From Frankiales bacterium (GTDB lineage: Bacteria; Actinomycetota; Actinomycetes; Mycobacteriales; Jatrophihabitantaceae), in assembly GCA_025963265.1 (NCBI GenBank), contig JAOPUY010000241.1, positions 1 to 6,841 on the forward strand: a DNA stretch of 6,841 nt, given 5' to 3'. Below the pieces are notes generated by a model. The model ran no database searches. It was not told the DNA's origin and saw nothing but the letters and a program-made list of their open reading frames with translations. Both the position numbers and the translations under genes were made by a program. How positions within the stretch are numbered: position 1 is the stretch's first letter; each line of letters opens with the position of its first letter. Positions 1-5,807 of this stretch are shown one piece after another.

Positions 1-147
1 GCGATCCAAGCCACGGTCGACGCCGCCGACGAGGCGGGCTGGGAAGCCACCAGCGTCGGCCTGGCCAAGATCCTGGACTCAGCCGACATGCGCGAGGGCG
101 TCGCTGCGTTCCTGGCCAAGCGGACGCCGAACTGGCCTGGGGCCTGA
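1..147 (+). CDS. Enoyl-CoA hydratase/isomerase family protein, C-terminal end (partial)
   Basis: Frame 1 is open from the window edge to a TGA at 145-147, giving the last 48 residues of a protein whose start lies outside. The tail contains SADMREGVAAFLAKRTPNW, the closing pattern of crotonase-fold enzymes: a helix with an (S)xDxxEGxxAFxxKRxPxW signature. Full-length members (about 250-300 residues) hydrate or isomerise enoyl-CoA thioesters in the cytoplasm, in beta-oxidation and related pathways. The oxyanion-hole and catalytic residues are not in the window, so the exact reaction cannot be named. The gene converges with the thioesterase gene on the other strand, with only 20 bases between the two stop codons. 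Other crotonase-fold activities (isomerase, dehalogenase, decarboxylase) remain possible. Confidence 0.8.
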   Translation, partial: AIQATVDAADEAGWEATSVGLAKILDSADMREGVAAFLAKRTPNWPGA

Positions 148-167
148 CGTCACCAGCCGAGAGTGGG

Positions 168-746
168 TTAGGGCTGACCGGGCCGCAACTGCACGAATAG
201 GCATTCCGCGTCGGCGCAAACGACGTCGCCGTTCGTGATCTCGCCGGTGATGAAGAACTTTCGTCCCTCGTGCTTGACCAAGCGCGCTCGCAGCTGGAGG
301 TCGGTGTCGATCGGCGTCACCGAGCGATAGTTCACGTGCAGGTAGGCCGTCCGGGCCAGCGCGCCCTCGACATTGCTCGAGAAGCGGCCCAGCAATTCGT
401 CGAACACCAAGGAGATTGCGCCGCCGTGCGCGGCGCCGTTGCTTCCGAGGAAATAGCGGCCGAAGCGGACGGTGCCAGTGAACGAGGTGTCGGTGCGCTC
501 GGTCTGATGGAACACCGGAGCCATCACCTGGCCTCGTCCGGGCAGGTCGATGCGGCGGGCGAACAACTGCTCCGATTCCGGGACGGCGGCGGCCTCGAGC
601 TTCTCGCGCCAAGCCGCGATCGAGGCGGTCAGCTCGAGGATGTCCGCTTCCTCGGGGCGCGCCGCGGCCAGGGCGTTGAGGAAGCCGCGCGCCTCCTCGA
701 TGAGCTGCCCATAGGCCGCGCCGCCCTGCTCGGCCGGGTCGCCCAC
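168..746 (-). CDS. PaaI-like hotdog-fold acyl-CoA thioesterase
   Basis: A 192-residue protein starting at GTG (746-744) and ending at TAA. Residues 1-60 form a helical, Ala/Glu-rich N-terminal extension. The hotdog domain follows from about residue 75. Its signature is HGGAISLVFDELLGR at 107-121: HGG begins the long central helix, and D116/E117 occupy the position of the catalytic acid in PaaI/THEM4-type enzymes. Next come the strand RTAYLHVNYRSVTPI (132-146) and the closing strands KFFITGEI and AECLFVQL. Family members hydrolyse acyl- or aryl-CoA thioesters in the cytoplasm; the substrate cannot be read from sequence. The start shares one base with the stop of the upstream oxidoreductase gene, and only a weak AGG lies before it, so translation is probably coupled. 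The alternative is a hotdog protein without hydrolase activity. Confidence 0.85.
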   Translation of the reverse strand: MGDPAEQGGAAYGQLIEEARGFLNALAAARPEEADILELTASIAAWREKLEAAAVPESEQLFARRIDLPGRGQVMAPVFHQTERTDTSFTGTVRFGRYFLGSNGAAHGGAISLVFDELLGRFSSNVEGALARTAYLHVNYRSVTPIDTDLQLRARLVKHEGRKFFITGEITNGDVVCADAECLFVQLRPGQP

Positions 747-748
747 TA
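744..748 (-). promoter_or_regulatory. TAGTG stop/start overlap (translational coupling)
   Basis: Read on the minus strand, the oxidoreductase gene ends in TAG (748-746) and the thioesterase gene begins with GTG (746-744), sharing the base at 746. Only a weak AGG about ten bases upstream could serve as ribosome binding site. Ribosomes finishing the first gene therefore probably re-initiate here, keeping the two products in proportion. Confidence 0.75.
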
Positions 749-1789
749 GCCGATGGCCTGGAACGCGTCTTTGACGCTGGTCGCGACCTCGAGGCTCAGC
801 TGCGGGTCATCGGCCCGCACGGTGTTCGCCTCATAGCGAGTGATCACGTCGCCGAAGCGACGCACCAGCAGGCCGCCGATCGATGCGGGCTCACCGGACA
901 CCGCGAAGGCGTCGAGCACCTCGTCGTCGATCAGCGTGCCCATCCGCTGCCACCGATCGGGCTCTGACGTCCGCGACAGGTCGTGCAGCTCGTCGCCCAG
1001 CTCGCCCCACCCGTGCAACGCGAGCACCGGGCGGTAAGCCGGGGTCGAGGCGTAGAAGGCGATCTGCTGCTTCACCCGAGCGCGGGCGGCGGCGAGCTGC
1101 TCCTCCGTCCGACCGGTGACGACGAACGCCGAGGACACGATCTCGAAGTGCTCGGACAGGTCGCGGCCAGCCTCGCGACGGCCCTTCTCAATGCCCGGGA
1201 TCGTCACCTCGCGCAGGTAGCGCTCGGTCGAGAAGCCGTGCACCAGCAGACCGTCGGCGACGGCCGCGGCCGCCGCCGTCATGTGCTCTCCGACGGCGGC
1301 GACTAGCACCTTCGGGGCCGGGTACTCCGAGGTCGGAGTGAACATCGGGGTCATCAGCGTGTGGGGGTAGAAATCGCCCTGGAAATCGAGCTTGTCGCCG
1401 GTCTCCCAGGCCGACCAAATCGCCCGCATCGCGGCGATGAACTCGGTCATGCGGGCGGCCGGATGGCTCCACGGCATGGAGAAGCGGCGCTCGATGTGCG
1501 GCTTGATCTGACTGCCGAGCCCAAGCAGCAGCCGACCCTGGCTGTATTCCTGGATCGCCCGTCCTTGCACCGCGAGGGTCATCGGCGAGCGGGCGAAGGC
1601 CACGATGATGTTGGTCAACAGCTCGACCCGGGTGGTGGCGCCCGCGGCGATCGTCAGATGCAGCAGTGGGTCCGACGTGAGCTCGGAGTAGGTGACGCCG
1701 TCGAAGCCGGCCTCTTCAGCCGCCCGGGCCAGGTCGGCCACACCGGCCAGCGCGTCATTCTTCACCGCGAGGGGAAGGTCGACCTTCAC
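746..1789 (-). CDS. F420-dependent LLM-class oxidoreductase (MSMEG_2256/TIGR03617-like)
   Basis: A 347-residue (beta/alpha)8 luciferase-like monooxygenase-family protein. Recognisable segments are the first strand MKVDLPLAV, EEAGFDGVTYSE (25-36), the strand VELLTNIIVAFARSP (55-69), and QGRAIQEYSQGRLLLGLGSQ (75-94), the classic LLM block before the cofactor-binding loop. WSAWETGDKLDFQGDFY (125-141) follows, then PAPKVLVAAVG (157-167), VADGLLVHGF (177-186) and a C-terminal IGGLLVRRFGD segment. This pattern fits the actinobacterial F420-linked subfamily described as TIGR03617, not FMN luciferases; that assignment is from recall. Such enzymes transfer hydride between F420H2 and organic substrates in the cytoplasm; the substrate is unknown. 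The GTG start is preceded by a good Shine-Dalgarno sequence, GAGGAG with a six-base spacer. The gene is first in a two-gene unit with the thioesterase and lies 82 bases after the nuclease-helicase gene. Confidence 0.85.
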   Translation of the reverse strand: MKVDLPLAVKNDALAGVADLARAAEEAGFDGVTYSELTSDPLLHLTIAAGATTRVELLTNIIVAFARSPMTLAVQGRAIQEYSQGRLLLGLGSQIKPHIERRFSMPWSHPAARMTEFIAAMRAIWSAWETGDKLDFQGDFYPHTLMTPMFTPTSEYPAPKVLVAAVGEHMTAAAAAVADGLLVHGFSTERYLREVTIPGIEKGRREAGRDLSEHFEIVSSAFVVTGRTEEQLAAARARVKQQIAFYASTPAYRPVLALHGWGELGDELHDLSRTSEPDRWQRMGTLIDDEVLDAFAVSGEPASIGGLLVRRFGDVITRYEANTVRADDPQLSLEVATSVKDAFQAIG

Positions 1790-1795
1790 GAGAAT

Positions 1796-1801
1796 CTCCT
1801 C
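1796..1801 (-). promoter_or_regulatory. Ribosome binding site of the LLM oxidoreductase gene
   Basis: Minus-strand GAGGAG lies six bases before the GTG at 1789-1787. It decides the start: the codon after GTG opens the typical LLM first beta strand, and no better site lies nearby. Confidence 0.75.
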
Positions 1802-1811
1802 AACTCCTAGT

Positions 1812-1865
1812 CCGGCGGGGCCGCTCGTCGAACCGTCGCCCGCGCAACGCCGCCGGCGGGGCCGC
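1812..1865. repeat. Pair of exact 13-bp direct repeats in the 82-bp gap
   Basis: CCGGCGGGGCCGC occurs at 1812-1824 and again at 1853-1865, 41 bp apart. The second copy overlaps the perfect 10-bp palindrome CCGCCGGCGG (1850-1859). The pair occupies much of the gap between the nuclease-helicase stop and the oxidoreductase start. No T-run follows on the minus strand, so I do not call an intrinsic terminator. In such GC-rich sequence a 13-mer repeat may be partly compositional. Confidence 0.6.
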
Positions 1866-1871
1866 GCAGCG

Positions 1872-4800
1872 CTACACCGCGAGGTTAGTTGAGCCCTCGA
1901 TCGAGCCGGCGCACAGGCCGATGAACGCCCCGAGCCGGGCCAGTCCGATCGGATCAGCCGGGAGATAGTCCGTGAGCCGGGGCGATCGGACGATCACGGC
2001 CGACCACATCGCCCGCGACACCGCGACGTTGACTCGATTGCGCGAAAGCAAGAAGTCCATCCCGCGGGGGACGTCGGCCGGCGCCGAGGCGGTCATCGAC
2101 ACAATCACCACGGGCGCCTCCTGACCCTGGAACTTGTCGACGCTGCCGACCCGCACGTCGGCCAGCCCAGCGGCGTCGAGTCGCCGGCGCAGCAGCGCGA
2201 CCTGGGCGTTGTAGGGCGCGACGACCAAGATGTCGTGCTGCGCCAGGGGCCTGGGGCCCTGGCCGGTCTCCGGCGCCGACCACCCCCGGCCGAGCAATCG
2301 CTGGACTTCCGCGATCACGGCCAGCGCTTCCTCGGGCGACTCGACGGAGTTGTCCGCGTGGTCGACTTCGAGGACGCGGACGCCCGGTTCGACGCCGGCC
2401 AGCGAGCGAGCAGCGGTGACCACGTCTTGAGACCGCAGTCGATCCTCATAGGCCAGCCGCGAGACCGCTCGGGTCAGCTCGGGGTGCATCCGCCAGGTGC
2501 GCTCGAGGAAATAGCCGCGTTCCGCGGGCATCACCCGATGGCCGCCCATCGTCCAGGCCAACGCGGATGAGTCACAGGCCTCCGGGTGGGTGCCCTGGCT
2601 GACCTGCGGCAACTGCTGCGGGTCGCCCAGCAGCAACAGCCGATGCGCCGCGGTGGAGACGGCGACGGTGTTAGCCAGGCTGAATTGACCGGCCTCGTCG
2701 ATGACTAGCAGGTCGAGGCTGGCCGGAGCGACCCGCTTGAGATTGGTGAAGTCCCAGGCCGTCCCGCCGATGACGCAGCCCGCACCGCCGGTGGCGACGA
2801 AGTCCAGCAAAGCGGCATCTTTGTCGCCTAACCCCGTCCACAGCGGCGGCGACATCGCCGGGGGCTCGCCGCGTTTCCCGATCTGGGTGGCCGGCACCCC
2901 GGCCCGCGCGATCGCGCCGAGCATGTTCTCGATGACCTTGTGCGACTGAGCCACCACTCCCACCCGCCAGCCGCTCGCTACCAGAGCGGCGACGACATGC
3001 GAGCCGACGTAGGTCTTCCCGCTGCCGGGCGGTCCCTGCACGGCCAGGTAGGAGCGGTCTAACGCCCGGATGGCGCTGGCCACGGCCGCGACGTAGTCGG
3101 AATCCGTGACGGCGGGAAGCTCAGCGGCTTCGTCACCGAGCGGGGGCAGGCAGGCCAGCAGGCGCAGCGCGGACTGGCCGGACAAAGCCTGCCGGGCCGT
3201 CTGGCCGGACTCCAGCCCGGCGAGCACGCCCTCAGCCAGCTCGGTGATCGCCCGTTGCTGATTCGCCGTCGGCACCGGCGGCCCCGGAGCCAACGCCATC
3301 GGCCGCTCCGGCCAGGGCTCGGCCGCGCTCGGGCCCACCTCGAGCATGATCAGCTCGTCCCGTCCAAGCTCGTCGACGCCGCGGGCCAGGATCTCGACGT
3401 TCTTGCTCACCCCACGATGGCCCGGTTCGGCTGACAGCCCGACGGGCACGCTGGCGGCGTCATAGAGCGCGTAGACCTTGTCGCCCGGGCCGAGCTGCGA
3501 GCCGACTCCGAGGCGCCCGCTCAACCGCACGGTGCGCCGGAAGCTGCGTTGGCGGCCCTCCTTGGACCAGGCGACGAGCACCTCGGCCGCCTCGACTCCC
3601 AGCACGTCGCCCGTGTCGGCCCACTCGTCCACGGGGTTGATCAGGCGGTCGAAGTGAGCCCACCAGAAGGGCTTGTCCTCGCGGCGGTGATAGCCCAGGG
3701 ACGCCGCGAGCAGGGCAACGGCCTGCTGCTCGGAGGTGCGGGCCTCTCGGGCCGGATGGCCCACTGCGGCGAGTAACGCCTCGGCCAGCCACTCTCGGTG
3801 ATCGGTGTCATCGGCCCCGTTGGCCGCGGACTCAGCCGGGGAGCCGGCAAGCGTCACATCGTGCTCGGCGGCCCGCTCGAGCAGCCAATCCCGCAGCCGG
3901 TAGGTCGAGAGGCAGTCGTAGTTGTTGTAGTCGGCAATGCCGTCGAGAACCTTGGCGGCGGGCTCGACGGCGCCGGAGTCGCGCAGATCGCAGTACTCGG
4001 CGTAGGCGACGATCGAATCGGCGGCGTTCTTCACGTCGCTTTCCCGCAGTTCCGCGCCCATGTAGAGCGGCTCGAGCTTCTTGAGGCTGTAGGACGGCTG
4101 CGACACCCGGATGGCGTTGCGCACCACGGCGTAGAGGTCGACCAGCACGCCGGCGCGCAGCAACTCGTCGACGACGTCCTCGCCGACACCGTGCCGACCG
4201 GCCAGCCGCAGCAAGGCGCTCTTCTCATAGGGCGCGTAGTGGTAGATGTGCAGATTCGGGTGGATCGCCCGCCGCTTCACCACGTAGTCGAGGAAGTCGA
4301 TCAGCGCCTGCCGCTCCTGCTCGCGGTCGTGCGCCCAGAAGGCTCGAAACCGGGGAGCTCCGCCGGCCCGTGCCGGGCGGTCCAAATCGCCGTCGGAGTC
4401 GCCGGCCGAGTCGCTGTCGGCGTCTCCGTCGGCCTCGACCACGCCGAACAGGTACTCAAGGCCGCTGACCGAGGCGTCGGCGCCGACCCAGAGCGGGTCG
4501 CCCTCGAAGTCGAAGAAGATGTCCCCCGGATCGGGCGCGGGCAAGACGGCGAGTGCGGTGGGCGTGTGCACCTCGAACAGCACCTGAGCACTCGGCCTCG
4601 TCCGCACCGAAGGCTCAGTCGCAGGCGCAACCGCCGGCGGATCTTGACGCACCTGCAGGGCCGCCTGCGCGCGGAGCGTCGTCAGCGTGCGCGACCGAAC
4701 GCCGGCCACGGCCTCCGACGAGGTCGCGAGCTGGTCGATGGTCTCGATCCCAGCCTCGCGCAGCAGCCGGCGCTGGCTGATCCGGAGGTTGGCCACCATG

Positions 4801-5561
4801 AGCAGGTCACGGTGCTCGCGCACCTGCTGCTGGCAGACCTCGCAGCGGCCGCAGGCCAGGAATCGTTCGTCGTTCCAGCGGACGATGTCACGATCGGCCA
4901 CGTGGACGTCGAGGATCTGCTCGAGCCGGGCCCGACGCTCGCGGTAGACGGGCCGCAGGTCGACCAGGTCGTGGCTGCTGGTCTGGCCGTCGCCGAGCAG
5001 TAGATGCACTTGGGAGTCCACCCGGCCGCCGAGGGCCGCGACCTCGTCGGCGTAACTGGCCAGCTGCAGCAACGCGCCGACCTTGGCGTGCCGGGCGAGC
5101 TTGGTGTCATAGACCGCCCAGCTCGGCCGTTGATCGGCCGCATTGGCCGCCCCGCCCGTCGCGGGCGTGCGGACTAAGAAGTCGGCGAACCCGCTGAATC
5201 GGCCCCGGACCAGCGCGGCCTGGTAGATGACGTCGGCCCCCGAGCGCAACGCCCCACGGGTCTGCTCGGCGGCGCTGGCCAGTGACTCGGCGGAGCTTCG
5301 AGTCGGCCGGCCGACGAGGAACACGCCCGTCCCGGCCTCGGCGTCATAGCGGCCGAACCGCTCGGTGAATCGCTCGAGCGCGCGCGCCTCGTGCACCGCC
5401 CCCAGGGCGGCCGTGCGGGCCAGCATCGGATCCTCGTCGCTGGCCACCGGCTCGGCGCGCCCGAGCAGGACGTCGAGTTGGCGCAGCAGGGCGAACTCGC
5501 AACTGATCGCGGCCGTGAGATCCGACGGGCTGAACATGACGCCCTGTCCGTTGAGGTACAT
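1872..5561 (-). CDS. TM0106-type RecB-like nuclease / RNase H-fold exonuclease / SF1 (Upf1-Dna2-like) helicase fusion
   Basis: A 1229-residue cytoplasmic nucleic-acid enzyme with three modules. (1) Residues 1-250 are a Cas4/RecB-type PD-(D/E)xK nuclease: SPSDLTAAISCEFALL, GAVHEARALE (H57), GFADFLV (D127), VYDTKLA (D152, K154) and QLASYAD. C21 plus C237, C240 and C243 (CGRCEVC) are placed like a 4Fe-4S cluster. A helical linker with an HhH-like segment (about 258-300) and a Pro/Ala-rich stretch follow. (2) Residues 345-565 are a DnaQ/RNase H-like domain: IFFDFEGDP (D351, E353), YHYAPYEKSALL, and YNNYD (Y545, D549), a DEDDy-type YxxxD. (3) Residues 764-1195 are an SF1B helicase: TANQQRAI (Q motif), GPPGSGKT (843-850), VIDEAGQF (DEAGQ 955-959), LLGDPQQLPQV, ERTWRMHPEL, VAPYNAQ, SVDKFQGQE and NVAVSRA (motif VI). 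All core helicase motifs look intact. The biological role, whether repair, RNA processing or defence, is not settled by sequence. The ATG at 5561 is chosen because AGGGAAGG precedes it and MYLNGQGVMFSPSDL matches the family's usual N-terminus. Confidence 0.92.
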   Translation of the reverse strand: MYLNGQGVMFSPSDLTAAISCEFALLRQLDVLLGRAEPVASDEDPMLARTAALGAVHEARALERFTERFGRYDAEAGTGVFLVGRPTRSSAESLASAAEQTRGALRSGADVIYQAALVRGRFSGFADFLVRTPATGGAANAADQRPSWAVYDTKLARHAKVGALLQLASYADEVAALGGRVDSQVHLLLGDGQTSSHDLVDLRPVYRERRARLEQILDVHVADRDIVRWNDERFLACGRCEVCQQQVREHRDLLMVANLRISQRRLLREAGIETIDQLATSSEAVAGVRSRTLTTLRAQAALQVRQDPPAVAPATEPSVRTRPSAQVLFEVHTPTALAVLPAPDPGDIFFDFEGDPLWVGADASVSGLEYLFGVVEADGDADSDSAGDSDGDLDRPARAGGAPRFRAFWAHDREQERQALIDFLDYVVKRRAIHPNLHIYHYAPYEKSALLRLAGRHGVGEDVVDELLRAGVLVDLYAVVRNAIRVSQPSYSLKKLEPLYMGAELRESDVKNAADSIVAYAEYCDLRDSGAVEPAAKVLDGIADYNNYDCLSTYRLRDWLLERAAEHDVTLAGSPAESAANGADDTDHREWLAEALLAAVGHPAREARTSEQQAVALLAASLGYHRREDKPFWWAHFDRLINPVDEWADTGDVLGVEAAEVLVAWSKEGRQRSFRRTVRLSGRLGVGSQLGPGDKVYALYDAASVPVGLSAEPGHRGVSKNVEILARGVDELGRDELIMLEVGPSAAEPWPERPMALAPGPPVPTANQQRAITELAEGVLAGLESGQTARQALSGQSALRLLACLPPLGDEAAELPAVTDSDYVAAVASAIRALDRSYLAVQGPPGSGKTYVGSHVVAALVASGWRVGVVAQSHKVIENMLGAIARAGVPATQIGKRGEPPAMSPPLWTGLGDKDAALLDFVATGGAGCVIGGTAWDFTNLKRVAPASLDLLVIDEAGQFSLANTVAVSTAAHRLLLLGDPQQLPQVSQGTHPEACDSSALAWTMGGHRVMPAERGYFLERTWRMHPELTRAVSRLAYEDRLRSQDVVTAARSLAGVEPGVRVLEVDHADNSVESPEEALAVIAEVQRLLGRGWSAPETGQGPRPLAQHDILVVAPYNAQVALLRRRLDAAGLADVRVGSVDKFQGQEAPVVIVSMTASAPADVPRGMDFLLSRNRVNVAVSRAMWSAVIVRSPRLTDYLPADPIGLARLGAFIGLCAGSIEGSTNLAV
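4380..4436 (-). other. Acidic Asp/Ser/Gly-rich insert in the exonuclease domain
   Basis: This stretch encodes residues 376-394 of the large protein, where nine of nineteen residues are Asp or Glu, spaced by Ala, Ser and Gly (ADGDADSDSAGDSDGD). It falls between the first exonuclease motif strand (DFEG, 350-354) and the segment FRAFWAHD. It reads as a flexible surface loop of low complexity. The underlying DNA consists of near-repeats of GAC-rich codons, which could have expanded by slippage. Confidence 0.7.
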
Positions 5562-5568
5562 CCCGCCG

Positions 5569-5576
5569 CCTTCCCT
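5569..5576 (-). promoter_or_regulatory. Ribosome binding site of the nuclease-helicase gene
   Basis: Minus-strand AGGGAAGG lies seven bases before the ATG at 5561-5559. It supports this start over the in-frame upstream ATG at 5654, which would add 31 residues unlike the family and would begin inside a repeat unit. Confidence 0.7.
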
Positions 5577-5646
5577 GTTAGTTGCGCTCTGGGATCGACG
5601 ATAGGCCCGGGCGCCGACACTTTCGGGCAGCAGCGCGGCCGCGGCC

Positions 5647-5772
5647 ACAAGCATCCACCTGGACGAATCTGAGCGGCGAAACCGCCGCTGAGCTCACAAA
5701 ATCGGCCATCTGGACGAGTTTGACGGGGTTTTCGCGGAAGCAGCGGTCACAATCATCCAGGTGGACGATTTT
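5647..5772. repeat. Array of three 24-bp dyad-symmetric repeats at 51-bp spacing
   Basis: Three units start at 5647, 5698 and 5749, each 24 bp, separated by two 27-bp spacers. Each unit is a left half, two free bases and a right half. Left halves are ACAAGCATCCA, AAAATCGGCCA and ACAATCATCCA. Right halves are TGGACGAATCT, TGGACGAGTTT and TGGACGATTTT. The right half is roughly the reverse complement of the left: 7, 9 and 9 of 11 positions match in the three units, so each unit is itself an imperfect palindrome centred on CCANNTGG. Units 1 and 3 agree at 19 of 24 positions. The free centre bases differ (CC, TC, GG), as expected for a dyad recognised by its arms. The leftmost unit ends 86 bp upstream of the nuclease-helicase start. 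The family is not one I recognise; it may be an operator array or a dispersed repeat. Confidence 0.75.
5672..5689. repeat. Perfect 7-bp hairpin in the first spacer
   Basis: AGCGGCG (5672-5678) and CGCCGCT (5683-5689) are exact reverse complements around the four-base loop AAAC. The hairpin fills most of the spacer between repeat units 1 and 2. No T-run follows on either strand, so it does not look like an intrinsic terminator. On the minus strand it would lie in the leader of the nuclease-helicase transcript if transcription starts further upstream. Confidence 0.65.
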
Positions 5773-5775
5773 GTG
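5695..5775. repeat. 20-bp inverted repeat linking units 2 and 3
   Basis: The arm at 5695-5714 begins CACAAAATCG and ends CTGGA. The arm at 5756-5775 is its reverse complement at 18 of 20 positions, and one of the two mismatches would be a G-U wobble in RNA. The loop is 41 bases. The inverted pairing follows partly from each unit being a palindrome, but the match extends past the 24-bp units into CAC/GTG, so it is slightly more than the unit symmetry alone predicts. Confidence 0.6.
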
Positions 5776-5807
5776 CGGCAGCTCGATGCTCGCCTGCGGC
5801 AGCTCGA
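5774..5807. repeat. Two exact 13-bp direct repeats, 21 bp apart
   Basis: TGCGGCAGCTCGA occurs at 5774-5786 and 5795-5807, directly right of repeat unit 3. The second copy runs into TCGACTATTTG (5804-5814), which matches the array's right half TGGACGATTTT at 8 of 11 positions. Its left half is not recognisable. This may be a decayed fourth half-site, 42 bp from the third unit instead of 51. Confidence 0.6.

Noticed and set aside
148..167. Possible bidirectional terminator between the converging hydratase and thioesterase genes
   Set aside because: The 20 bases contain no convincing stem or T-run.
270..749. 159-codon plus-strand frame opposite the thioesterase gene
   Set aside because: The minus strand carries the HGG...D hotdog signature and a coupled start; the plus frame shows no family features.
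3798..5003. 401-codon plus-strand frame opposite the nuclease-helicase gene
   Set aside because: It is a mirror frame of a GC-rich gene whose minus-strand product has clear nuclease and exonuclease motifs. The plus-strand product is Val/Gly/Arg-rich with no domain.
5562..5654. Upstream ATG (5654) adding 31 residues to the nuclease-helicase
   Set aside because: It begins inside repeat unit 1, has no ribosome site, and the extra residues do not resemble the family N-terminus, whereas ATG 5561 has AGGGAAGG at seven bases.
5647..5772. CRISPR-like look: 24-bp repeats with 27-bp spacers
   Set aside because: Only three units, which differ at about a fifth or more of positions including the centre, each unit is a palindrome across its whole length, and no cas gene cluster is present. 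The Cas4-like domain belongs to a larger helicase fusion and is not evidence for CRISPR.
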